Assembly (NCBI RefSeq): GCF_024347475.1
Contig: NZ_AP025489.1
Location: 62,001 to 126,000, forward strand
Reading direction: 5' to 3'
DNA from: Vibrio fortis
GTDB lineage: Bacteria; Pseudomonadota; Gammaproteobacteria; Enterobacterales; Vibrionaceae
DNA length: 64,000 nt
Below, piece after piece: positions 54,038 to 63,734 of this stretch. Below the pieces are notes generated by a model. The model saw nothing but the letters and a program-made list of their open reading frames with translations. It was not told where the DNA came from and ran no database searches. Each line of letters opens with the position of its first letter. Position 1 is the first letter of the stretch. The translations under genes were made by a program, and so were the position numbers.

Positions 54038-55680
54038 TGGGCTAGCTCCTCGATGTGAAACTCTTGGCTCGTGACAGCGATATAGATGGCATTGCGAACC
54101 TTTAAACTCTGTTGGGTATCTCGAAGCTCCTCTAATGCTTCTAATACTATCTCCCGAAGCTCATCACTCATTCTTTCAGAGAGCAAACGCCTTTCAATTT
54201 CTGTAATCAGAGCTTCATGATCATTGGCGATCGCTTCTAACGGTGCCGTGTTGATGACAATACGAGTTGGATTCGTTTCGCCCTCGTAATTGGTTCGCCC
54301 TGTCGCTGTCCACAACTGGTTGTTCGTCAGAATAAAATTATTCCAACTGAGTATTTCAAATTCCGGTGCTACGTCTTTCGCTGCCGCTATCTCGCCGTTT
54401 GGAGCGTATTCTGGAGAGAAGAAGTTGAACACACTCGGTGAACCTAATGGCGATTGTCCGTATGCACCAAACATATTGATGGAGTTATGGAACCGCCCAG
54501 TAGGATCAGCCGATTTAGCCTCAAATGCTCGGAAAAAATTGGTCATCGCGATAAGTGGTTCTTTCATCTTAGCAGGGGTTCGATCTCCGCCACTCAGTGC
54601 TTCAGCGTCAGTCAGAATTCCACGAATCACAGCTTTAAGATCACCTCTGACACCGGAACCGTTGTCAGAAAACAATGCACTGATTCGAGCAACATAAGCA
54701 GGCGAAGGGTTCGATGTAACCAATCTTTGAATAAGGTGTTTACTGATCAAAGGCGCGGTATTAGGGTGGTTGAGCAACATATCCATTGCCTGATCCATGT
54801 CTTGCTCTGGCGTTTGCCCTTGAGCAAAAACATTCCCCATCACGACCTTCTGTTCATCATCATGGTAGTCAGGATACGCCACCATTGGGACGAGCCAGTT
54901 CCCCTCTTTAGAACCCCACCATGGCTTAGTTTTTTCGGCGATGTGCCAGCCAGTAAATACTCGCGCAAGGTTTTCGATGTCATCTTGCGTGTAAGTTGGG
55001 ATCAGTTGCCCCTGACTGTCCAATTTATCTGTGCCATCGGGGTTCAATTCATAGAGACCGATACTAAACAACTGCATCACTTCACGTGCATAGTTTTCAT
55101 CTGGAAAACGATTATTGTCCGGATCCGCTTTTTGGTTTGCCATCATGGATAAATAATCACCCATTGCAGCATGCAGCGTGACAGATTCAATCAGGTCGCG
55201 ATAGTTACCAAACGCATGCGTGATGAGCATATCGTAGTAGTCTGTCATCTCTACCGGACGACCACCCAAACTTGCGCCATATCTTGAGATCACGAAAAGC
55301 TCACTCAACGCGAACGCGACGCGCTGACGCAATTGGTCTGGTGCGTTCAAACTAACGTCCCACCAAACAGCAACGCGATCGGATTGATTGTAACTGTCAG
55401 CGTTCTCCGCCAGTGGATACTCTTGCAGACGTGTTGAGTGCAAAGTTGGAGACATAGAAAACTGCTTATTTAGCCAAGCCGAATAACCCAAGCTTTCTAA
55501 CTCTTGATAAGAGCCTGGCGCTGGCCCAAACGTCGAGCGATACAGAAGATCGTAGCGCTGCTCTTGCGTTAGAGAGCTTGGCGCAGGAGAACTGCCACCA
55601 CCATCTCCCCCACCACATGCCGAGAGAATTGAGAGACTCAGAAAACACACACTCAGTTTGAGGTGAGAACGCTTTAACAT
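54034..55680 (-). CDS. DUF1800 family lipoprotein
   Basis: A 548-residue protein with lipobox ILSAC and glycine-rich linker (GGGDGGGSS). The DUF1800 core is visible in FGPAPGSYQELESLGYSAWLNKQF, MADYL... and ARVFTGWHIAE, with the C-terminal FLRAFE/LILTNNQLWTATG pattern. DUF1800 and DUF1501 form an exported pair of unknown role, reported mainly from environmental bacteria. Its stop codon overlaps the DUF1501 start by four bases. Translation begins at ATG 55680; earlier TTGs are unlikely. Confidence 0.85.
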   Translation of the reverse strand: MLKRSHLKLSVCFLSLSILSACGGGDGGGSSPAPSSLTQEQRYDLLYRSTFGPAPGSYQELESLGYSAWLNKQFSMSPTLHSTRLQEYPLAENADSYNQSDRVAVWWDVSLNAPDQLRQRVAFALSELFVISRYGASLGGRPVEMTDYYDMLITHAFGNYRDLIESVTLHAAMGDYLSMMANQKADPDNNRFPDENYAREVMQLFSIGLYELNPDGTDKLDSQGQLIPTYTQDDIENLARVFTGWHIAEKTKPWWGSKEGNWLVPMVAYPDYHDDEQKVVMGNVFAQGQTPEQDMDQAMDMLLNHPNTAPLISKHLIQRLVTSNPSPAYVARISALFSDNGSGVRGDLKAVIRGILTDAEALSGGDRTPAKMKEPLIAMTNFFRAFEAKSADPTGRFHNSINMFGAYGQSPLGSPSVFNFFSPEYAPNGEIAAAKDVAPEFEILSWNNFILTNNQLWTATGRTNYEGETNPTRIVINTAPLEAIANDHEALITEIERRLLSERMSDELREIVLEALEELRDTQQSLKVRNAIYIAVTSQEFHIEELAQ

Positions 55681-55879
55681 AGACAACAACCCAGAAACAC
55701 TAACTCTACAGATAATTTACCGCACACTAGCGAAGAACATCATTCGCGGCAATCCAGCGCAGCATAAATCGTGCTACGGGTTCAAGTTTAGCAAACCAAC
55801 CGATGTTCAACTCAAGCCATGTCAACTAATACAATATGTGTCGGCACAACTATCCTTACAGAGGAGTCAATCGTGCAAC

Positions 55880-56764
55880 TTACTCTTGCCAGTCAGCGAA
55901 ATATTCGAGTAAAAAGTCGATAGCCAATCTCGCTCTTAATGGCAAAAAATGGCGGTTCTGATACACAATCCAGCTGCTGTTGCCACTCCCCCAATAAGGT
56001 TCAAGAATGGGCACTAAATACCCAGAAGAAATGGCATCGTTGAAGCTGCTCTTTGGCAAATAAGCAACACCTAGCCCTTGAGTACAAGCTTGTAAAACCG
56101 TTTGAGCATTATTGCTCTTCCATCTACCTTGAACTCTCACGCCATCCATAGCTTTGCCATCTTTTTCAAACAACCAAACGTCTTTGTTCGCGATAATACA
56201 GCTATGATGTTTAAGCTGATCCGGATGCGTTGGTAAACCATGTTCATCAAGATAACTCTGGCTGGCAGCCGCTGCCATTGGACGATCCACCAGCTTTCTT
56301 GCCACTAAACCTGAATCACTTAATCTTCCGTAACGAATAGCAAAGTCGAAACCGTCTTCAATAAAGTTCACCATGCAGGTGTTGAAGTTGATCTCTACCG
56401 TGAGGTTTGGATGCTGCTTAGCGAACTCCATTAAAGCCGGCGCGACATGATTCTCAGAAAACGCCCCAGCCGCACTCACTCTTAATACACCGCTCAATTG
56501 TGTCTGTTGAGTAGTCAGGGTTTCATTCGCTTGCTGGAGTCCAATCACTAACTCTTTACACTGTTGATAATAAGCCTGACCAGCTTCGGTCAAGCTCACC
56601 ATTCTCGTTGAGCGTGCCAACAGGGCCACGCCCAATCGTTCTTCTAATCGTGTGACTTGGCGGCTCACGTGACTGGTACTGCATCCCAACTGTTTTGCTG
56701 CTGCAGAAAACCCTTTGCTCTCCGCAACCGTAACAAACTCGTTAATGCCTTCGAAGCTATCCAT
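55880..56764 (-). CDS. LysR family transcriptional regulator
   Basis: A 294-residue regulator with the LysR helix-turn-helix (FVTVAESKGFSAAAKQLGCSTSHVSRQVTRLEERLGVALLARSTR) and a full effector domain. The ATG at 56764 starts near the domain and has AGGT upstream; ATGs at 56785 and 56779 are alternatives. It is divergent from the DJ-1/PfpI gene (132 bases) and likely controls it. Confidence 0.86.
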   Translation of the reverse strand: MDSFEGINEFVTVAESKGFSAAAKQLGCSTSHVSRQVTRLEERLGVALLARSTRMVSLTEAGQAYYQQCKELVIGLQQANETLTTQQTQLSGVLRVSAAGAFSENHVAPALMEFAKQHPNLTVEINFNTCMVNFIEDGFDFAIRYGRLSDSGLVARKLVDRPMAAAASQSYLDEHGLPTHPDQLKHHSCIIANKDVWLFEKDGKAMDGVRVQGRWKSNNAQTVLQACTQGLGVAYLPKSSFNDAISSGYLVPILEPYWGSGNSSWIVYQNRHFLPLRARLAIDFLLEYFADWQE

Positions 56765-56896
56765 ATTTACCTGTGCCATATTCACCTTTGCTATTTAGCA
56801 ATAATGTTTTGCCGTTTAATCATATTATCACCCATTTGGTTAGCAATTAGTATGAAGGTATTCAACAGATACCCGTAACCTCACAAGGACATCATC

Positions 56897-57568
56897 ATGA
56901 ACAAAGTACTGATTATTGTTACAAACCATGCAACGCTAGGTGAAACCGACCAAGCAAATGGAACTTACGCACCAGAGCTAACTCATGCCCTGAGCGAATT
57001 ATTGAATGCTGGCTTTGAATACGACATTGCTTCTATTAAAGGTGGTCAGGCTCCTCTGTACGGTACAGACATCGAAGGCGATGCGGTAAACGCGAAAATC
57101 TTGGCAGATGATGATTTCCAGAACCGTGTAAACAACACCATTCCTGTATCGCAAATCAATGGAGATAACTACGATGCGATCTTCTACCCAGGTGGTTTTG
57201 GTCTACTTTCAGACCTAGCAAGCAACGAAGACTTCGCTAAGATCTCGGCTAAGCACTATGAAGATGGCGGTATTGTGGCAGCAGTTTGTCATGGTCCAGG
57301 TGCCCTATTACCAATCACGCTAAGCAATGGCGAAAAGCTGCTAGCATCTAAGTCAGTGACTGGTTTTACACGCGAGGAAGAGATTGATTTTGGCACTATC
57401 AATGACATCCCATTCTTATTGGAAGAATCTCTGGCTCGTAGCGCGGCGCGTTACTCTAAGGTGCAGCCATGGCAAGAGTTTGTGATTGTCGATGACCGAG
57501 TGATCACAGGTCAAAACCCGACGAGTGCTCATGGCGTAGGCCAAGCTATCGTTGATCTTCTGAAGTAA
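56897..57568 (+). CDS. DJ-1/PfpI family protein (type 1 glutamine-amidotransferase-like)
   Basis: A 223-residue protein with the nucleophile elbow AAVCHGPGALL and an upstream FYPGGFGLLSDLAS loop, typical of the HchA/YajL branch. Such proteins act as glyoxalase/deglycase-like chaperones or hydrolases for reactive aldehydes. It is controlled in all likelihood by the divergent LysR. A good hairpin follows the stop codon. Confidence 0.87.
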   Translation: MNKVLIIVTNHATLGETDQANGTYAPELTHALSELLNAGFEYDIASIKGGQAPLYGTDIEGDAVNAKILADDDFQNRVNNTIPVSQINGDNYDAIFYPGGFGLLSDLASNEDFAKISAKHYEDGGIVAAVCHGPGALLPITLSNGEKLLASKSVTGFTREEEIDFGTINDIPFLLEESLARSAARYSKVQPWQEFVIVDDRVITGQNPTSAHGVGQAIVDLLK

Positions 57569-57588
57569 AGATTCACCTCAAACCGAAT

Positions 57589-57628
57589 AAAAAGGAAAGC
57601 ATGTTTCGTACTGCTTTCCTTTTTCTTT
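57589..57628 (+). terminator. Intrinsic terminator of the DJ-1/PfpI gene
   Basis: AAAAAGGAAAGCA/TGCTTTCCTTTTT stem with a ten-base loop, about 20 bases past the stop codon, followed by CTTT. Confidence 0.8.
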
Positions 57629-57668
57629 ATTTGGAAGCGTGTATCAGCGAGCCGAAGATACTAGTACC

Positions 57669-57695
57669 CTGCGACTTAGGTAATCTAGGTCGCAG
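57669..57695. repeat. Hairpin between convergent genes
   Basis: CTGCGAC (57669-57675) and GTCGCAG (57689-57695), with inner TAG/CTA pairing, form an 11-bp stem with one G-T wobble. Nothing else is recognised in 57629-57958. Confidence 0.45.
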
Positions 57696-57958
57696 TGAGA
57701 GCTTTATCTTCCAAAGGCACACCAAAGAATGAACGAAAAGCTAGCGACAGCATAAAGAATGATAACGAGATCAGTGATAAAACGAAAAATCATAGTGTTG
57801 TTATAGGGCATATATAAGTGCCTATCAGAGTCCTCTAAATTGAGGAAGTTCCACAATTCTTCCTACCTAAGACATTCGCATTAAACTTGACGAAATTTCG
57901 ACAAAAAAGTGGGATGGCTTCAAATATCGCCTAGCTTTAGATTATAAAGCGCTCCAAT

Positions 57959-58948
57959 CTAATCACGTTTATTCACCGATTCAGCAGGCGGATAACCAAA
58001 GGCTTTCTTGTAGGCATTGGTAAAGTTCGAAGGGTGACGATAACCTGCATAGTAGGCTACCTCCGTTATTGAAGTTAACCCTTGTTCAAGGTGTTTACGA
58101 GCAACTTCTAAGCGGCGACGACGTATGTAACTTTTAATACTACAGCCAATCACTTCTTTGAACTTCCGTCTAAGATTGGATTCGCTTGTGTGCGAATATT
58201 CCGCTAAAGCCTTAACAGAAAGATCGCTATCGAGATTGTCTTCAATGTGGTTAATAAGGCCATCAATGGAGCTCTTGGTGCTATCCGTTGTGATATTAGA
58301 GCCTTCTAACGGAACGGGGTTCACTGGACTGTCACTGTTTGTGAGCTGCTCAAACACCTCTAAAACTAAGTTTTGAGTTAGTGCCTCCAACTTAATTTTC
58401 TTAAATGTTTCGTTTCCATTATGCAGTTCAATAATCTTGTCGATGATTGCACGTAGATGCTCATTAGAATACAGGTCAAAGTTAGCTAAGTGCTGTGAGA
58501 TAAATTCGTCGACTCGACTGCCCGCATCTACTCGCTCCTCAACCCACTCCTGCGGAATCAGTACCTTTAACTTGGCAACCTTGTTTCCTTTCTGAACAGA
58601 GCGTCTAAAGGTAGCAGGTTTGGCCAAGTTAACGACCAAGCCTTGGTAGCCATCTTTAGAGTCCATATTGAAGTTCAAATCATCGTAACTGAAGTCAAGC
58701 TTGCCGCCCGTTAAGATTATTAAGATCAAAGCTTTACGCGCTGTGGATATCACTTGATGATCTTTAAGCTCTGTTGTGGTTCCCCAATGCAGAGAGAAGC
58801 TTTCTTTAACCTTGCACGTATCCACATTACCTTCAAGAAGTGGATCTGTCTCTGTGAATTGTTCAGACACCATTTGGTATTTCTCTTCAGCCTCAACCCA
58901 ACGCACGAGAGCGCTTTTCCTAAAAGATGAAGATATTCGACTATTCAT
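57959..58948 (-). CDS. AraC family regulator of the adjacent siderophore locus
   Basis: A 329-residue regulator. The C-terminal 100 residues hold the double helix-turn-helix (SVKALAEYSHTSESNLRRKFKEVIGCSIKSYIRRRRLEVARKHL, then ITEVAYYAGYRHPSNFTNAYKKAFGYPP). The N-terminal region (SLHWGTTTELKD...ALILIILTGGKLDFSYDD) resembles the PchR/YbtA-type sensors that detect ferri-siderophores. It is divergent from the esterase-receptor operon, with a Fur-box-like site between them, so it probably activates that operon when its siderophore is present. Confidence 0.82.
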   Translation of the reverse strand: MNSRISSSFRKSALVRWVEAEEKYQMVSEQFTETDPLLEGNVDTCKVKESFSLHWGTTTELKDHQVISTARKALILIILTGGKLDFSYDDLNFNMDSKDGYQGLVVNLAKPATFRRSVQKGNKVAKLKVLIPQEWVEERVDAGSRVDEFISQHLANFDLYSNEHLRAIIDKIIELHNGNETFKKIKLEALTQNLVLEVFEQLTNSDSPVNPVPLEGSNITTDSTKSSIDGLINHIEDNLDSDLSVKALAEYSHTSESNLRRKFKEVIGCSIKSYIRRRRLEVARKHLEQGLTSITEVAYYAGYRHPSNFTNAYKKAFGYPPAESVNKRD

Positions 58949-59031
58949 AAATGCCTGCCAGTTTTCATAACAATCTAGTTACTTTGCATAACTCAAACTG
59001 CTGTTAGAGGGTGAAAAAGAAAATTACTATA

Positions 59032-59050
59032 AATGATAATTAATATCATT
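59032..59050. promoter_or_regulatory. Fur box candidate
   Basis: AATGATA, five bases, TATCATT: a 7-5-7 inverted repeat of the form bound by the iron repressor Fur, 19 bases before the esterase start codon. Confidence 0.65.
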
Positions 59051-59069
59051 AACACCAATTGGACTTTTC

Positions 59070-60662
59070 ATGAAATGGATTTTTCTCTTTTTTGCTCTTG
59101 TCACTCAGTTATCCAGTGCTCAAGCAATGATCATTAATGCAAACAAAGCACAGAACATCAAATTCGACACCGAAACACAGCTATCTTTGAAGGTCGATAA
59201 ACCTGGATATTACCGTGGCTATATCCGCAGCCAAGGATATATGGAGCAAGTGATTGCATTTAACTCGTCTGGCGACCCAATCAAGAAACTACTTAACGAC
59301 CACTCCCGTGAAACCGAGATATTTTGGTACGTCGATGAAGCAGACACCTACCAAATAGAGGTGACAGCGGACAGCAACAAGCGAGTAGAGGTCGAGATGC
59401 AACTCAACCCGATCGCGCTCAAAAGCGATCAATACTTATCGCCAGATCTGCCAATCCTTAGCCCAACCCTGTCTAAAACCGCCAGTGACATCAAAGGTGG
59501 TGTAAAAGATGCTGAAAAAAAGTTTTGGCAAGCCATTGAGTCGCAGGGCGCGCCGCTCGTTGAATATCAAACCCTTAACAAAGCGATCGTTACCTTTTTA
59601 TATAAAGGTGATGTCGACAATGTCCGCTTGTTAGGCGCTCCTTATGGCGGCCATGCTCAGATGAGCCAGATTGAAGGTAGTGACATCTGGTTTCATTCAT
59701 TTGAAGTACCCGACACCACGCGCCTCTCATACCGAATTGCGCCCAATGTTCCCCAGTTACTAAAAGACGCAAATCGAGAGCAAAGAAAAGCGGTATTGGC
59801 GACCGCCGCACCCGATCCACTGAATCGACAGCCAACTTTTGGATCAGATACCGATCTCTTTGGCGCTGCGTCAACGTTAACGCTGAAATACGCGTCGAGC
59901 GATCAGGTTGCAACCGAGCAAAAACGACCAAAAGGGCTGGTTAGCCACTTTTCTTACAGTGACTCGATGAGTGATGAAGAGAGAAAGATCAGCATCTATC
60001 AGCCGAACAAAGTTTACCCGCTAGATAAGGCTTCACCGTTACTGATTCTATTCGATGGCGACGCCTACCTAAATAAAGTACCGACACCCGTTGTCATGGA
60101 TAACTTGATTGCCGACAAAGCTATCCCACCAATGAGGGTCGTGTTTGTTAACCCATCAAGGCCAAGTTTGCGAGGTAAGGAACTCACACCCAATAAGACG
60201 TTCGCCAACATATTGGCTAATGAGCTGATGCCATGGCTTTGTGACACACATTCTATATGCCCTTCCGCAGAGAATACGGTGTTGTCTGGCTCGAGTTATG
60301 GCGGCTTAGCATCGACTTATATTGCTTTGGAACACCCAGAACGTTTTGGCAAGGTGCTCAGTCAATCTGGCTCATTTTGGTGGAAACCACGAGGCACCAA
60401 AAAGCAATTGCCACACCAGCAGAGTTGGATGAGCGAATTTGCCTCGACCAAGAGCAAGATGAACATCCAATTCTATCTCAATGCCGGTGTATTTGAGACA
60501 GAGCCAAAGAACGCAAGTATCTATCAGACCAACAGAAACCTATTCAACACCTTAAAACAGAAAGGCTATCCAGTGACGTTCAAAAGCGTTGCAAGTGGTC
60601 ACGACTACTATAGCTGGCGTGTGATGCTCGCAGATGGATTAACAACGTTATTTAGTAAATAA
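59070..60662 (+). CDS. Exported enterochelin-esterase-like hydrolase (Fes/PfeE type)
   Basis: A 530-residue secreted protein with signal peptide MKWIFLFFALVTQLSSAQA. Residues about 20-115 look like a beta-sandwich of pre-peptidase type, residues 150-235 the N-terminal domain of Fes (VTFLYKGDVDNVRLLGAPYGG), and the rest an alpha/beta esterase with nucleophile Ser in SGSSYGGLAS and catalytic His in ASGHDYYSW. Periplasmic esterases of this kind cut tri-catechol siderophores to free iron, as PfeE does in Pseudomonas. Here it is encoded just before a catecholate receptor and behind a Fur-box-like site. Confidence 0.82.
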   Translation: MKWIFLFFALVTQLSSAQAMIINANKAQNIKFDTETQLSLKVDKPGYYRGYIRSQGYMEQVIAFNSSGDPIKKLLNDHSRETEIFWYVDEADTYQIEVTADSNKRVEVEMQLNPIALKSDQYLSPDLPILSPTLSKTASDIKGGVKDAEKKFWQAIESQGAPLVEYQTLNKAIVTFLYKGDVDNVRLLGAPYGGHAQMSQIEGSDIWFHSFEVPDTTRLSYRIAPNVPQLLKDANREQRKAVLATAAPDPLNRQPTFGSDTDLFGAASTLTLKYASSDQVATEQKRPKGLVSHFSYSDSMSDEERKISIYQPNKVYPLDKASPLLILFDGDAYLNKVPTPVVMDNLIADKAIPPMRVVFVNPSRPSLRGKELTPNKTFANILANELMPWLCDTHSICPSAENTVLSGSSYGGLASTYIALEHPERFGKVLSQSGSFWWKPRGTKKQLPHQQSWMSEFASTKSKMNIQFYLNAGVFETEPKNASIYQTNRNLFNTLKQKGYPVTFKSVASGHDYYSWRVMLADGLTTLFSK

Positions 60663-60683
60663 GCCCCAAGGACTTCCCAAGAA

Positions 60684-62666
60684 ATGGAACAAATAAAAAC
60701 AAAGAAACATCAATTAGCAGTGGCTATCGCTTTAGCAGGCTCAATCTCGTTACCTTCAGTAGCAAGTGAATCCATGCAACACACAGAAACTATGGTAGTA
60801 ACGGCAAACCAATACGAGACATCGATAAAGAATGCGCCAGCATCAATCTCGGTGATCACACGTGAAGATATCGATAAGCTGCCTGCCACCGACATTTCGA
60901 CAGCACTTGAGAGCGTGGCTGGTGTACACGTTGCCAAGACAACAGGTGCAGAACCAAGAATCATTATCCGTGGTCTACAGAATCAAAATTCATCTAACGG
61001 AAACTACACTCTGTTTTTGATCAACGGACGTCGAATCAGCTCTAGTGAGACGGTGATCCGTGGTGCTTCATTCGATCTATCTAGTATTCCAATGAGCGCT
61101 ATTGAACAGATCGAAGTCGTAAGAGGGCCAATGTCTTCGCTCTACGGCAGTGAAGCGATTGGGGGCGTGGTTAACGTAATCCTGAAACAAGCTTCAACAG
61201 AAACCAATGTCTCAGGTAGCCTGACCTACAGCATGCCAGCAGACAACAATGCCAGTGCACTATTGCCTAATGCTGGCGGTGAGTTGAAAGCAGGTAATAC
61301 GTTTGTTAGCGGCTCCATCATTCCTGACGTTCTGACTTACACTGCGACCGTAGACATCAGTGATCAAGAAGCATGGTTCCCAGATAATGCAGGTGAGAAC
61401 TTTTCTCCGCAGACAGAACAGAAAAGAAACGTGTTCCGAGGCTCTTTGAACTGGTTTATCACAGACAGAGACGACATCTATCTTGATGTGTCGTACTCAA
61501 AAGATGAACGTGTAGAAAACAGCTACTTCAGCAGCAGGAACATGTTAGCAACCAGCTACTACGACGGAAAAAAACTGACCAGCACTTTAGGTCATGTACG
61601 CAGTTGGGATTGGGGTGAATCGGATACCAGTTACTTCTATGAAACAGCCAAAGTGAACGAAAACAACTTCCACCCATTGGTTGATGAAGCTGAACTAAAT
61701 CAAGACAATCACACAGTAGATTCAAGATTTGTTGTCGACCATTTTGACAGTCAGATCCTGTCTCTGGGTGCGCAAGTCTCTTACACCAGCGTTGAGAACC
61801 AGCGCGACTATTCGAGCTCTCGCTCAGTCACGCAAAGTGCCGTCTATGTTCAAGATGAGTATTTTGTTACGGATGATTTCGCGGCAACCTTAAGCGGCCG
61901 ACTCACGCACAACAACCAGTTTGGTAATGACTTCAGCCCACGTGTCTACTTTGTTTACAACGGTATTGATAACGTCACCCTAAAAGGCGGGTACGGTGAA
62001 GGCTTTAAGTCACCAACACTTTTCCAATCATCTGAAGACTTCTCTCTAGTAAGTTGTGGTGGGCGATGTACGCTTGTGGGTAACCCAGATCTAAAGCCGC
62101 AAACGTCGAAAACATATGAGTTGTCTGCCATGTACTCTGGCGTCGATGGTTATGTGCAAGCGACGGGTTTCTTTAACGATGTTAAAAACCTGATTGACCG
62201 TGACTTAACACCTTTCTTCGACGGAACATCGACCATCATTCAATACGAAAACGTGGATAAAGTTGAAACCAAAGGTGTTGAACTGGAGGGTAACTATGAG
62301 TTCTCAACAAGCTGGTCGTTTACAGCCAACGCTACCTATACCGATGCCGTTAATAAAGTTGACGATGAGGACATCGCCTACACCCCAGAGTGGTTAGCAA
62401 ACGCAAATCTGAACTGGTTGGCAACACGCGACTTATCTTTCTTTACTGGCCTTAACTACACCGGTAAGCAGAAAGATGGTAGCGACAATAACCTCGACGC
62501 CTACACTGTCGTTTCATTAGGCGGTGCATACGCGTTCAACGAGAACTTCACGTTCCGCGCCGGTGTAACTAACGTGACAGATGAACGTTTAGACCAATCA
62601 ACACAAGCCTACGAAGAAACAGAAATGGGCCGTACATATTACGTGAAGGTCGATTTCGACTTCTAG
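60684..62666 (+). CDS. TonB-dependent catecholate siderophore receptor (IrgA/FepA/CirA-like)
   Basis: A 660-residue outer-membrane receptor with signal peptide, TonB box ETMVVTA, plug domain (SISVITREDIDKLPATDISTALESVAGVHV, IIIRGLQN, VEVVRGPMSSLYGSEAIGGVVNVI), and a 22-strand beta barrel ending in KVDFDF. The plug and barrel sequences resemble the Vibrio IrgA/VctA enterobactin-linear catechol group, though which compound is bound cannot be told. It follows the esterase by 21 bases as one operon. Confidence 0.9.
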   Translation: MEQIKTKKHQLAVAIALAGSISLPSVASESMQHTETMVVTANQYETSIKNAPASISVITREDIDKLPATDISTALESVAGVHVAKTTGAEPRIIIRGLQNQNSSNGNYTLFLINGRRISSSETVIRGASFDLSSIPMSAIEQIEVVRGPMSSLYGSEAIGGVVNVILKQASTETNVSGSLTYSMPADNNASALLPNAGGELKAGNTFVSGSIIPDVLTYTATVDISDQEAWFPDNAGENFSPQTEQKRNVFRGSLNWFITDRDDIYLDVSYSKDERVENSYFSSRNMLATSYYDGKKLTSTLGHVRSWDWGESDTSYFYETAKVNENNFHPLVDEAELNQDNHTVDSRFVVDHFDSQILSLGAQVSYTSVENQRDYSSSRSVTQSAVYVQDEYFVTDDFAATLSGRLTHNNQFGNDFSPRVYFVYNGIDNVTLKGGYGEGFKSPTLFQSSEDFSLVSCGGRCTLVGNPDLKPQTSKTYELSAMYSGVDGYVQATGFFNDVKNLIDRDLTPFFDGTSTIIQYENVDKVETKGVELEGNYEFSTSWSFTANATYTDAVNKVDDEDIAYTPEWLANANLNWLATRDLSFFTGLNYTGKQKDGSDNNLDAYTVVSLGGAYAFNENFTFRAGVTNVTDERLDQSTQAYEETEMGRTYYVKVDFDF

Positions 62667-62711
62667 CATCAATACGGCGAACGATTGAAAAAAACCATCA
62701 TTAATTAATCG

Positions 62712-62743
62712 CTAACCCTGCACGTTTTACCATGCAGGGTTAG
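62712..62743. terminator. Bidirectional terminator-like hairpin
   Basis: CTAACCCTGCA and its exact reverse complement with a ten-base loop lie between the receptor and the convergent hydrolase gene. There is no T tract on either strand. Confidence 0.6.
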
Positions 62744-62759
62744 ATAGCCACCCAACAAG

Positions 62760-63614
62760 TTACCGCGTCACATCCATTTTTGTTTCAATTAGATATTGAT
62801 CAGCTACACCCGACCATAAGTGATAGTACCTGTAGAAAACATCATGTCCCGAAGCTCCAGAGCCGAGCTGATATAGCTCAAAATCCATATTTCCACCCGC
62901 GTTCTCATAAGACATTGCGTAAGTCTTTATCGACTCATCGGAATAAAATGGGTCGTTTCGTCCGTAGATAAATAAAGTCGGTATGCTGAGCTTACGTGCC
63001 GCATTCTCGAATAAAGGTACGTTTGGTGATACACCGCCAGCAACACAGGAATCATCAACCCAACCTCCAGCAAAGTTCATCACCCCAGTGAATGCACCTG
63101 GATGTTCTGAAGCAAACTTCAACGACAGGATCCCGCCTCTTGAGTTACCTGCTAACATAACTTTCTCTTTGTCGACCCACGGTTGATCTAAGATGAACTG
63201 ATACGATGCATCGAGAGATTCCGTCGCATACTCTATACCCTCACTGATTCCCTCAGTGCTACATGTGTATTGTTCTTTGTAGCTCCCTTCTGAACCACCT
63301 CGACCTCTTCTCATCGGTATCACGAGTGCGATGTTTTTATCATTTAGATATTTCCCAAAGCCCCACGGATTGACCGTTTGTTTGGCGTACTCTTTATCAC
63401 CTCCTGTCGAGCCGTGATTAAAAATAACGACAGAGAAGGGCCCTTCTCCTTGCGGCTTATAAAGAGTAGCTTCTAGAACAATATCGCTATCCCATAACCA
63501 GCCCTTATCTTTCATAGGAATTTGAATTGACTGACCGTGATCAGCAGCGACAGCACCTAAAGCAAAACTCGCGCAGGCTAGACTCAACAAAACTTGATTA
63601 GAAGTTGGAAACAT
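62760..63614 (-). CDS. Exported alpha/beta hydrolase
   Basis: A 284-residue hydrolase with signal peptide MFPTSNQVLLSLACASFALGAVAA. The catalytic motifs are GNSRGGILSL (nucleophile Ser), NDPFYSDES with the acid, and GASGHDVFYRY with the histidine; FNHGSTGG is the oxyanion loop. It resembles the dienelactone-hydrolase/acyl-peptidase group. Substrate unknown. Confidence 0.8.
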   Translation of the reverse strand: MFPTSNQVLLSLACASFALGAVAADHGQSIQIPMKDKGWLWDSDIVLEATLYKPQGEGPFSVVIFNHGSTGGDKEYAKQTVNPWGFGKYLNDKNIALVIPMRRGRGGSEGSYKEQYTCSTEGISEGIEYATESLDASYQFILDQPWVDKEKVMLAGNSRGGILSLKFASEHPGAFTGVMNFAGGWVDDSCVAGGVSPNVPLFENAARKLSIPTLFIYGRNDPFYSDESIKTYAMSYENAGGNMDFELYQLGSGASGHDVFYRYYHLWSGVADQYLIETKMDVTR

Positions 63615-63734
63615 GATGAATACTCGTTAGCTAATATATTGTTTTTCATAATAACTATCGATAAACGCGCAATTTGTGATCGAATCAAACTATTACAATG
63701 TTATAAAACATCATCGAACTATGTGTTCAAGCCG

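Noticed and set aside
54454..55152. A 232-residue plus-strand open frame.
   Set aside because: It lies wholly antisense to the DUF1800 gene, has no family motifs, and is rich in His/Ile/Cys residues typical of shadow frames.
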